From contig NZ_MRCM01000003.1 in the NCBI RefSeq assembly GCF_002303885.1, positions 248,001-312,000 on the forward strand: DNA of 64,000 nt. The letters are read 5' to 3'. The position numbers were made by a program, and so were the translations under genes. The notes beneath the pieces are model-generated. The model ran no database searches and was not told the DNA's origin. It saw nothing but the letters and a program-made list of their open reading frames with translations. The stretch is from Flavobacterium sp. ACN2. GTDB taxonomy: Bacteria; Bacteroidota; Bacteroidia; Flavobacteriales; Flavobacteriaceae. Shown one piece after another: positions 26,198 to 32,781 of this stretch; within the stretch, counting starts at the first letter, position 1, and each line of letters starts with the position of its first letter.

Positions 26198-27280
26198 TTA
26201 TTGAAACAAAGAAGTAATGTTTTTAAAATCTTTTGAATCGGGTGAAAATGATCCATAAATTTCATTGAACGTTATTGTGAGACTTTCAAACTCATAATCC
26301 TGCTCCAACTGATCCATACAGGTTACAACCAAATTTCGTTTTGCCATTGGGCTGTAAGCGGCATCGAGTTTTAGAGCATAATTCAGAAGTTCGTAATTCA
26401 ACTTTCCAAAACGTAAATGTTTTTGGTATTCGTTAAAAACACAAGTTTCTTCTTCGTTATTTTTTAATTTAATTTCTCCTTCATTAGCCATCCAGCCGTG
26501 TCCGTGGCGGGTTGAATAACTTCGGGTTACGTAATAAATGGCTACATCTTCAATCTTTAGTTTATTACAAATTTCAATTGCATTTTTTGAAGTGGTATTG
26601 GCATAGGTTACATTCGGAAAAACACCGTGATCCATATCAAGCAGAATTCCTTGACTGCCTTCAAAAATGAGATTTTCGTATTTTGAAAGAAACGTATAAT
26701 CAACAATATTCCATTTTAATTTATCGATTGCTCCCAGATATTGATTGACTTCTTCGTCGATTTCGCTTTCGTTTAAAAAACCATAGTAATAGGCGATTTG
26801 GTTTAGTTTTTCTAAAAGCATTTCTCGAGGTGCAATCAAATCTATAGCAAATAATTTATACGGCCCTTCATTTCTTTTCATGGTTGAACCAATGCCTTTT
26901 CCGCAAGTTCCGTGGTCAATATTCCTAGCATTTCCTCTGTTGTGCCAGACATCAAACGGAGTGGTGACTTTTGCTAAAGGATGAATGTACAAATCCAGAT
27001 TAGCCTCTTTTTCTTTCAATTCTTCTCTTTCGTTGTATAAAAAAAGTGGATGAATCGTACAGTGTTCGCTGTAATAAGACGGAAGACCGCGAAGTGCTCC
27101 ACTTGCAAAACTCGAATGCACGTGTTTTCTATTGCCAATCATGACGGTATGAGCGGCCTGCTGTCCTCCCGAAAACCGAATAACTATTGATTCAGGATTT
27201 TGTTTCGCCAGAAAATCTGTGGTTATGCCTTTTCCTTCATCGCCAAATCCTAAACCTATAACTATTTTCGCTGTTTTCAT
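26198..27280 (-). CDS. Divergent adenylosuccinate synthetase-like enzyme (PurA paralogue)
   Basis: A 360-residue member of the adenylosuccinate synthetase family, about 60-70 residues shorter than housekeeping PurA. Retained: the GTP/IMP loop GLGFGDEGKG (catalytic Asp and Lys), AAHTV with the catalytic His (canonical NAGHT), EGSQGILLDMDHGVFPNVT and VTRSYSTRHGHGW. Altered: canonical GGHNAGHT is GGQQAAHT, and the aspartate-binding TGRxRRxGW loop is replaced by HLRFGKLNYE, which suggests a different amine donor or substrate. It is embedded in the NAD/ADP-ribose operon rather than a purine operon. It may ligate an amino acid or other nucleophile to IMP or an ADP-ribose-like nucleotide; this is inference. 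Confidence 0.8.
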   Translation of the reverse strand: MKTAKIVIGLGFGDEGKGITTDFLAKQNPESIVIRFSGGQQAAHTVMIGNRKHVHSSFASGALRGLPSYYSEHCTIHPLFLYNEREELKEKEANLDLYIHPLAKVTTPFDVWHNRGNARNIDHGTCGKGIGSTMKRNEGPYKLFAIDLIAPREMLLEKLNQIAYYYGFLNESEIDEEVNQYLGAIDKLKWNIVDYTFLSKYENLIFEGSQGILLDMDHGVFPNVTYANTTSKNAIEICNKLKIEDVAIYYVTRSYSTRHGHGWMANEGEIKLKNNEEETCVFNEYQKHLRFGKLNYELLNYALKLDAAYSPMAKRNLVVTCMDQLEQDYEFESLTITFNEIYGSFSPDSKDFKNITSLFQ

Positions 27281-27297
27281 TTTGTTGTTATTGATTT

Positions 27298-27437
27298 AAA
27301 CACATAGAGACATAGATTTTTGGAAACTTTAAAAGGCGTTTCACTTATTTCAATTCACATAGTTGCTATGTGTTAGAAACTAGTTTCTTTTTTCAATCTC
27401 TCAAATTCAAAAAAAGAAATCTATGATTCTATGTGTT
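27298..27437. repeat. CACATAG-word hairpin cluster within the NAD operon
   Basis: Outer arms AAACACATAGAGACATAG (from 27298) and its near complement CTATGATTCTATGTGTTT (to 27438) enclose an inner palindrome CACATAG-TTG-CTATGTG near 27356-27372. The word CACATAG or its complement occurs about six times. It fills the gap between the VWA and PurA-like genes. No -7 promoter element was recognised on the minus strand. Confidence 0.65.
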
Positions 27438-27445
27438 TAAAATAT

Positions 27446-28315
27446 TTAAAGCATTTCTATAGCATCCAAACTGCTATCACTTGCATCAGAAACGGGTATC
27501 GTTCCTAAGCCAGAACTTTTATGTTTATCGCAGATGATCTTTTTAATTACGTTTGGAATTTCTCTGTGATCTTCTATAGACAAACAGTTTTGCCCCAGTA
27601 ATTCTTTCCATTCTACATCGGCATTGATGGCTTGTCCTGAATGCAATACACTAATGTGATAGACATCGTATTTTTTTTGCGCTTCTGCTAGTAATTCAAG
27701 ATGCGTATAAGTGTGTTGTCCCTGACCCATAATTTCTTTAATTGCTGAAGCTGGAAGTGTTTTTAAACCTGGCTCATCACCAACAGTAAACAACAATCCT
27801 TTTTGCCCTCTTTTTTCAAAAGCATCGGTTTTGGTGTGAAAAGCTGCAAAATACCATGCTAAAAGATAACTTTCACCAGCATTTCCTCCGCCTCCACCTT
27901 CAATGTAGGTTCTTGTTAACCACATGTCCAATTCTTCATCGCCAGATTCAAACTGTCCAACTTGAAGCGGATATCTGTCGCATTCGTGATCGCCAATTCC
28001 TAAGAATAAAAGCGCTGGATCTGGAACGCCACCCTGAATAATTCCTCCCATTAATTTCGGAAGTCCTTCTTTTATCAATTCATGTGGAATATGTCCCATA
28101 CTTCCTGTAACGTCCAATCCTAAAATAATCGGAACTGTATTGGGATGCACATCTGAATCTCTTGCTTCTCTAAAAATCACTCCGTTTGGGTTCATCGATT
28201 CATGAGCCATTCGTAATGCATTCTGTGTAAAAATCTCGCTAGCTGATTTACTAGCATAACCTACTTTTTTTGCTCTGTCTTCACGAGCACCGAAATCATA
28301 TCTTGTACCTCCCAT
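27446..28315 (-). CDS. VWA-domain protein
   Basis: A 289-residue soluble protein with a von Willebrand A fold. The MIDAS is LDVTGSMGH (about residues 67-75; DxTGS in place of DxSGS), with further metal/loop motifs GGGGGNAGES and FTVGDEPG. No signal peptide or membrane helix, so it is cytosolic, unlike the many secreted VWA proteins of Bacteroidota. Conserved surroundings include GIGDHECDRYPLQ. Function unknown; VWA proteins often act as scaffolds with AAA ATPases or RNA-binding Ro proteins, none of which is present here. Its start is 2 bp from the stop of the small helical gene upstream, so the two are likely cotranslated partners. Confidence 0.88.
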   Translation of the reverse strand: MGGTRYDFGAREDRAKKVGYASKSASEIFTQNALRMAHESMNPNGVIFREARDSDVHPNTVPIILGLDVTGSMGHIPHELIKEGLPKLMGGIIQGGVPDPALLFLGIGDHECDRYPLQVGQFESGDEELDMWLTRTYIEGGGGGNAGESYLLAWYFAAFHTKTDAFEKRGQKGLLFTVGDEPGLKTLPASAIKEIMGQGQHTYTHLELLAEAQKKYDVYHISVLHSGQAINADVEWKELLGQNCLSIEDHREIPNVIKKIICDKHKSSGLGTIPVSDASDSSLDAIEML

Positions 28316-28317
28316 GA

Positions 28318-28653
28318 CTAATATTTTTTACCAAATAAATATTCAAATCTCTTTTTTGTAACCTCAAACTGGATGTTTAAATTTCTAATCGTCAACGAAA
28401 GCTCCATGTCTTTCTGAACAAAGGCTTCTGGCTGAAAATCGGCAAAAGTCAAACTGTTTTTATCCAATGGACTAATATCGATCAGTCCTTCTTGTTCTCT
28501 TTCGAGTCTTTTGATTTTTAATTCGATATCTTCGACTCTTCTTCTGTATATTAATTCTGAATCCTCACCAATTACTTTGGCTCTGTCTTCTCTTATCTGA
28601 TCATTGTTTCTTTTTAAAGATTCAATAAATCTTGGTTTTAAATCGTCGCTCAT
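28318..28653 (-). CDS. Small charged helical/coiled-coil protein
   Basis: A 111-residue protein with strongly charged heptad-like helices (RRRVEDIELKIKRLEREQEG at about 49-68) and a C-terminal helix LTIRNLNIQFEVTKKRFEYLFGKKY. No known domain recognised. Two bases separate it from the VWA gene, so it is a candidate obligate partner of that protein. Charged residues and absence of signal peptide point to a cytosolic adaptor. Function unknown. Confidence 0.7.
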   Translation of the reverse strand: MSDDLKPRFIESLKRNNDQIREDRAKVIGEDSELIYRRRVEDIELKIKRLEREQEGLIDISPLDKNSLTFADFQPEAFVQKDMELSLTIRNLNIQFEVTKKRFEYLFGKKY

Positions 28654-28675
28654 AATATTTTGGTTGTTTTTACTT

Positions 28676-28800
28676 CAGGTTTAAAGTTTCAGGTTGTATG
28701 CTGGGCCTGAAATTTGGTTTTAAACTTGAAAAAGTTAATAGTATTTTTTTTTTCATGCTTCACACTCGCAACAACAACTTGAAACGTGAAACTTCTAATC
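28676..28800. repeat. GTTTCAGGTT-word imperfect inverted repeat within the NAD operon
   Basis: Left arm CAGGTTTAAAGTTTCAGGTT from 28676; right arm ACAACTTGAAACGTGAAACTT near 28772-28794, mutually complementary with a few mismatches; inner partners CCTGAAATTTGG and TTTTAAACTTG add further pairing. It fills the gap between ARH copy 2 and the helical-protein gene. Its words differ from those at 27298-27437 although the design is the same. Confidence 0.65.
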
Positions 28801-29640
28801 TCAATGAAACTTTTCTTTCAATTTAAGATCTAAACTGATTAGAAAATCTTTTCCGTATGTGCCGTTTTCTAATTCATCATATAAAAACTTTGGCAGTGTT
28901 TTTTCGCAATTCTCTTTCTGACTCAAAATCGCCATGCACAAAGCTGCAACGGTATCTGTATCTCCACCATAATCGATTCCTCTTTTTAAACAATCCTGCA
29001 TAGAATCTGCTTCAGATACCATTTTGATAACAGCTTGAGTTGTAAAATACCCGTGCATGTCAATTGGCGATGTTACTTTGTATACTTCTTTTTCTTTTAA
29101 AGTATCATTTACAAAATCTATCAAAGAGCTTTTGTCTCCCAATTTATATTTGTAAAAATGGACTGCTAAAGCTATTCTTTTAGCACAGCTAATTCCTTCT
29201 GCAGTAAAATGAGATGTTTTCGCTTGAATTTCACAAAAATCCAATAACTGATTAACATCTTTTATAAGTCCAATTGAGTAAGCTCGCATGGCCGATCCAT
29301 TTCCGCTGCTTCTATTATCGATAATTTTTAGAAAATCAGTTCCGTTTTTACTAGCGTCTAATGCGTTATAAACTCTATCTGAATAGCCTCTTCTTTTATC
29401 TCTATGAAAAACTTCAACAAACTTATCGGCAACTTTAACTTCATTCCAATTGTCATCTTCCAATAAAAGTTCTGTTATTGCAATGGCCATTTGTGTATCG
29501 TCAGTATATCTTTTATAGATTTCTGTATACAGACCATGTTTATGATATTGCGTTAAATGATTATTTTTAATGATATAATCTAACTCCTGAAATTCAAATC
29601 CTGCTCCGTAAGCGTCTCCTATTGCTGCTTCTAGTATCAT
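28801..29640 (-). CDS. ADP-ribosylglycohydrolase family protein (copy 2)
   Basis: A 279-residue enzyme with the ADP-ribosylglycohydrolase fold. It starts MILEAAIGDAYGAGFEF; the first metal motif is YTDDTQMA (canonical TDDT), the centre has SSGNGSAMRAYSIGL and FTAEGISCAKR, and the last motif is YGGDTDTVAALCMAIL. The set of metal ligands is complete, so it is likely active on an ADP-ribosylated protein, nucleic acid or small molecule. It is the second enzyme gene in the operon, 17 bp after prs. Known NrtR regulons in other bacteria also include ADP-ribosylglycohydrolases. Confidence 0.92.
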   Translation of the reverse strand: MILEAAIGDAYGAGFEFQELDYIIKNNHLTQYHKHGLYTEIYKRYTDDTQMAIAITELLLEDDNWNEVKVADKFVEVFHRDKRRGYSDRVYNALDASKNGTDFLKIIDNRSSGNGSAMRAYSIGLIKDVNQLLDFCEIQAKTSHFTAEGISCAKRIALAVHFYKYKLGDKSSLIDFVNDTLKEKEVYKVTSPIDMHGYFTTQAVIKMVSEADSMQDCLKRGIDYGGDTDTVAALCMAILSQKENCEKTLPKFLYDELENGTYGKDFLISLDLKLKEKFH

Positions 29641-29657
29641 TTTTTACGATTCAAAAG

Positions 29658-30491
29658 TTAAATTAATTGATCTAATCCAATCACTTGAACGCTTTCGCCT
29701 TCAAAATCTTTAAAAGAATTGGTTGTAAAAATGCCATCAAAGCAGTTTAAAACTTCAAAACCTTTATTGAAAATTCCGTGGCTTACTGCTAAGTACAGTT
29801 TTCCTGCGTTTTTCTTTTTTAGTTCTTCGGCTAATCCTACAAAAGTCCCTCCTCCGTCGCAGATATCATCTACAATTAAGCAATCCATTCCTTGCAAATC
29901 CTCATTGTAAACTTTAAAACCAGATAATTTCCCCGTTTTTACATCGCGGCTTTTACTGCATTCTACAACCTCAACACCACCTAAAAATTCAGATACTTTG
30001 TAGATTTTTTTCAAAGCGCCACCGTCTGGAGAAATCAGTTTTACGTTTTCGCCAATTCTATTCAAAACTTCTTTAATAAAAGTGTAATTCGGAATTACGG
30101 TACTATTATTCAACAAAGCTGGAGTTACTTCTGAATGCGCATCAAAAACAAAAACTTTGTTCAATTGCATTGCATTAATAATATCGGCGTATACTTTTAC
30201 AGATAATGGCTCGCCAGGAATCATAACACGATCTTGTCTCGCAGCTGGGAAATACGGAATAAAAAGATCAATGATTTTAACATCCATTCTTCTTAGCGCA
30301 TCAACTGTAACACACAACAAACCTAAATCGTTGAATGAATTCAATCGGTGTGTAATGGTAACTTTTCTATTTGGATCAAAATCTGGAGCGATTTTGATGT
30401 GTGGTTCTCCTCCTGAGAAAGTAAAACTTTGAAATTTGATTTCTTCCTGATTTTGAAATGGAGCGAATTTTGGGTCGAGATTTAGTATCAT
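29658..30491 (-). CDS. Ribose-phosphate pyrophosphokinase (NAD-salvage-type Prs)
   Basis: Makes PRPP from ribose 5-phosphate and ATP. At 277 residues it is shorter than housekeeping Prs (about 310). Visible motifs: YFPAARQDR (flexible catalytic loop), VFDAHSEVTPALL, PDGGALKK and the PRPP-binding loop CLIVDDICDGGGTF. The short form paired with nadV under NrtR control is a known nicotinamide-salvage arrangement; here the two genes sit at opposite ends of the operon. The phage ADP-ribose pyrophosphate synthetase Adps is a relative, so the sugar-phosphate substrate should not be assumed. The promoter and twin operators lie just upstream. Confidence 0.9.
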   Translation of the reverse strand: MILNLDPKFAPFQNQEEIKFQSFTFSGGEPHIKIAPDFDPNRKVTITHRLNSFNDLGLLCVTVDALRRMDVKIIDLFIPYFPAARQDRVMIPGEPLSVKVYADIINAMQLNKVFVFDAHSEVTPALLNNSTVIPNYTFIKEVLNRIGENVKLISPDGGALKKIYKVSEFLGGVEVVECSKSRDVKTGKLSGFKVYNEDLQGMDCLIVDDICDGGGTFVGLAEELKKKNAGKLYLAVSHGIFNKGFEVLNCFDGIFTTNSFKDFEGESVQVIGLDQLI

Positions 30492-30501
30492 AGTTTTTTA
30501 G

Positions 30502-30522
30502 TTTGCGTTAATTATACGCAAA
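30502..30522. promoter_or_regulatory. NrtR operator 1, overlapping the prs-operon -7 box
   Basis: A 21-bp palindrome read on the minus strand as TTTGCGT-ATAATTA-ACGCAAA: perfect 7-bp arms and a 7-bp centre. It overlaps the -7 element, so bound protein would block RNA polymerase. Confidence 0.75.
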
Positions 30523-30548
30523 TGTAGAATTTAATTTTAAATAAACAA
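30519..30548 (-). promoter_or_regulatory. Promoter of the NAD/ADP-ribose operon
   Basis: On the minus strand, TTG (30546-30548), a 19-bp spacer and TACATTTG (30519-30526): a consensus Bacteroidota -33/-7 pair, 28 bp upstream of the prs start codon. Its last four bases are the first bases of operator 1. Confidence 0.75.
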
Positions 30549-30553
30549 TTTAT

Positions 30554-30574
30554 TTTGTGTAAAAATTACGCAAA
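30554..30574. promoter_or_regulatory. NrtR operator 2, overlapping the nrtR stop codon
   Basis: TTTGTGT-AAAAATT-ACGCAAA has the same 7-7-7 layout as operator 1, with one arm mismatch; centres are 52 bp apart (about five helical turns). It lies just upstream of the -33 box and spans the nrtR stop (30566-30568). Confidence 0.7.
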
Positions 30575-31264
30575 CTTTATTTCGAAGTGAAAGCCTTTAT
30601 CAATTAACTCATTGTATTTAAACTTATTGAACTTAAATAATTTTGCTGGTCTTCCGCTTCTTATTGGAGAAAAATTATCGGTTTCTTCTAAAAAACCATA
30701 GCTCAGTATTTTTTTTCTGAAGTTTCGGCGATCTATTTCTTTTTCTAAAATCGTGCAATAAAGATTTTCGAGGTCTGAGAATAAGAATTCCTCCGGAAGT
30801 AAATCGAAACCAATTGGTTCGTAAGTTAGTTTGGCTTTTAATCTTTCTATTCCTTTCTTTAAAATCAAATTATGATCGAAAGCCAAAGACGGAATTTCAT
30901 CAATTTTAAACCATTGTACTCTTTCTGCATCTGTATCTGCTTTAATTTCTAAGTTGGAAGCATCAACCAAAGCGTAATAAGCCACCGAAATAACACGGTT
31001 TCTAGAATCTCTGTAAATATCATCGCCAAAAGTGTACAACTGTTCCATAAACGTTAATTGCACATTGGTTTCTTCATGCAATTCACGAATAACGGCATCG
31101 CTCAAAGATTCGTCGTTCTGCACTAAACCACCTGGTAGTGCCCAATATTTATCTGAAGAACCAAACTTTTGTTCAATTAATAAAACATATAAACCATTGT
31201 TTTTATAACCAAAAACAATCGCATCAACCGCAATTCTAATATTTTGTAACTTTTCCATATTCAT
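30566..31264 (-). CDS. nrtR: NrtR-type Nudix-related transcriptional regulator
   Basis: A 232-residue repressor-like protein. Residues about 8-140 form a Nudix domain with GGLVQNDESLSDAVIREL and HEETNV, a near-complete Nudix box in which the last Gly is Asn, as in members that bind but may not cleave ADP-ribose. Residues about 150-232 form the winged-helix domain typical of NrtR (RRNFRKKILSYGFLEETD, GRPAKLFKF). NrtR proteins elsewhere repress NAD synthesis and respond to ADP-ribose. The gene lies upstream of prs, with matching palindromes at its 3' end. ATG 31264 and ATG 31258 are equally good starts. In Bacteroides a relative (AraR) senses arabinose, but this context favours NAD control. Confidence 0.88.
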   Translation of the reverse strand: MNMEKLQNIRIAVDAIVFGYKNNGLYVLLIEQKFGSSDKYWALPGGLVQNDESLSDAVIRELHEETNVQLTFMEQLYTFGDDIYRDSRNRVISVAYYALVDASNLEIKADTDAERVQWFKIDEIPSLAFDHNLILKKGIERLKAKLTYEPIGFDLLPEEFLFSDLENLYCTILEKEIDRRNFRKKILSYGFLEETDNFSPIRSGRPAKLFKFNKFKYNELIDKGFHFEIKFA

Positions 31265-31277
31265 AAATCATATCAAA

Positions 31278-31285
31278 CAAATATA
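31278..31285 (-). promoter_or_regulatory. -7 promoter element for nrtR
   Basis: On the minus strand TATATTTG fits TAnnTTTG and lies 13 bp before the nrtR start. It lacks the 7-7-7 operator, so nrtR may not be autoregulated from here. Confidence 0.5.
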
Positions 31286-31289
31286 ACGA

Positions 31290-31346
31290 ATGAGAGTCAA
31301 CTTTATAATCTATGCTCTTGCATTAAACTATAAAATTGACTCTCAT
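31290..31346. repeat. 18-bp inverted repeat upstream of nrtR
   Basis: ATGAGAGTCAACTTTATA (31290-31307) pairs with TATAAAATTGACTCTCAT (31329-31346) with one mismatch and a 21-base loop. It lies between the PKD-lipoprotein stop and the nrtR -7 box. It may end the lipoprotein transcript (no T-run) or be an operator. Confidence 0.65.
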
Positions 31347-31365
31347 CAATATCTCTTAACTTTTC

Positions 31366-31722
31366 TTAGTTAACTGTAACAGTTCTTTTAGGTATAGAAG
31401 TACATTCTGCATCATCTTTTTTAACCGTAACTTCAGCCTTAGCTTCATATATACCTGCAGCCGCATAAGTATGTGTTACCGCCGTACCAGTTCCTGTAGA
31501 TCCGTCACCAAATGTCCATTTTACAGAAACCAAAGTTCCTGTTCCTGTATACTCAGATGAGTAATTCATCAACTTCGGATTAGTAGCATCAGTTGAATTA
31601 TGTATTTTAACAAAAATTGATTCCGCTAAACAATCTACTATCACTTCGTCGTCATGTTTACTGCACGAATTACTTATAAGTACAGCTGCAGTTAGGATTA
31701 ACACTGTTGCAATCTTTTTCAT
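31366..31722 (-). CDS. PKD-domain lipoprotein
   Basis: A 118-residue lipoprotein. ATG 31722 (MKKIATVLILTAAVLISNSC) gives a lipobox cysteine at residue 20; the longer frame to 31806 would run into the LysR gene. The mature protein is one PKD-like beta-sandwich with VKWTFGDGSTGTGTAVTHTYAAAGIYEAK, the hallmark of the fold. Such single-PKD lipoproteins in Bacteroidota are surface or periplasmic, with unknown ligands. Its upstream region overlaps the 3' end of the LysR gene on the same strand. No enzyme motif. Confidence 0.82.
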   Translation of the reverse strand: MKKIATVLILTAAVLISNSCSKHDDEVIVDCLAESIFVKIHNSTDATNPKLMNYSSEYTGTGTLVSVKWTFGDGSTGTGTAVTHTYAAAGIYEAKAEVTVKKDDAECTSIPKRTVTVN

Positions 31723-31789
31723 TTTTGAAAATTTTAGTGGTTTACTTATCAAAATTAAACTTTTAAAACACACGAACACAGGATTGAAA

Positions 31790-32695
31790 TCACAATCGAT
31801 TTCCAAAAAACAGCTTTAATTCTTTCTCAATAATATCAAAAAATGACTTTACATTATTATTTTTTGGCACCAACAAATACACAAATTCTTCTGGAACATG
31901 AAAGCTATTCCAAACTAACTGCAATTTATTCTCCTTAATATAATTTCTGGCATTACAATTCCAAGTTGCTGCGATTCCTTCATTTTTAGCCAAAAGCCTT
32001 AGCATTTCTGATTCTGAAGGTATAATGTAATTTGGAACCATCGACGGTCTCTTTTTATTGAAAGCATGCAACCAGAATAATTTTATATGCGGAATTCTAG
32101 CATCGTGACTGTACCATTTTTGGGCATTGAGCCATTGCTCTATCTCAGTAAAATTATCTGATTTTAATTTCTGACGGAACTCTGTTATATCCAAACTTGT
32201 TGGAGCAACTAAAATCAGTTTGATTTTTCCAACAATTTCATAAGTGGTATCAAAAGTGTCAAATCTTTTTGTTGTAATGGCAAAGTCAAGTTTTTTAGCG
32301 TCTACTAAAGCAAAAAGTTCGTCGTTTTCTGCAAAAGTAAAATCGATTAAATCAAACTTTGAAATTAAAAGATTACCAACACAGTCAAAAAGATGTTTAG
32401 AGATTCCAACAGAAATTAATCGATTAGCATCTTCTGCTTTAGCCCGGAAACTAGTTTCGACACTTTCAAGCCTGTCAAGAGCGTCTATAATCAAATTATT
32501 CAGTAACTTAGCATATTCGGTTGGTTCAACTCCTTTCGATTTCCGATTAAACAATTTATTCCCCACATGTGCTTCAAGCATTGAAATCTGCTGACTAACG
32601 GCAGGCTGACTCATAAATAATTCCTTCGCAGCCACTGAAAAATTACCGTTTTTGTAAACTGCTTTAAAAGTTCTGTACCATTCTAGATTTACCAT
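31790..32695 (-). CDS. LysR-family transcriptional regulator
   Basis: A 301-residue regulator: N-terminal winged helix-turn-helix (residues 1-60, WYRTFKAVYKNGNFSVAAKELFMSQPAVSQQISMLE) and a C-terminal periplasmic-binding-like effector domain (about 90-300). It is transcribed divergently from the exported DJ-1/PfpI gene, with 86 bp between starts, so that gene is the likely target. The intergenic palindrome TGATATCA lies between two -7 boxes. The inducer is unknown. Confidence 0.93.
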   Translation of the reverse strand: MVNLEWYRTFKAVYKNGNFSVAAKELFMSQPAVSQQISMLEAHVGNKLFNRKSKGVEPTEYAKLLNNLIIDALDRLESVETSFRAKAEDANRLISVGISKHLFDCVGNLLISKFDLIDFTFAENDELFALVDAKKLDFAITTKRFDTFDTTYEIVGKIKLILVAPTSLDITEFRQKLKSDNFTEIEQWLNAQKWYSHDARIPHIKLFWLHAFNKKRPSMVPNYIIPSESEMLRLLAKNEGIAATWNCNARNYIKENKLQLVWNSFHVPEEFVYLLVPKNNNVKSFFDIIEKELKLFFGNRL

Positions 32696-32714
32696 GATAT
32701 AAATTTAATAATAA

Positions 32715-32764
32715 CAAACATAGTTTATTTTATTTTTACTGATATCACTTTCGCCGTAAATTTG
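32715..32764. promoter_or_regulatory. Divergent promoters and putative LysR operator
   Basis: Minus-strand -7 box TATGTTTG at 32715-32722 (for LysR) and plus-strand TAAATTTG at 32757-32764 (for the DJ-1/PfpI gene), both TAnnTTTG. The palindrome TGATATCA at 32740-32747 sits between them, a reasonable LysR contact site. Confidence 0.5.
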
Positions 32765-32781
32765 TTCAAAATTTAATATTT

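Noticed and set aside
30566..31264. Simple metabolic Nudix hydrolase instead of regulator
   Set aside because: The C-terminal winged-helix region and matching palindromes near the adjacent promoter point to NrtR; the Nudix box has a Gly-to-Asn change.
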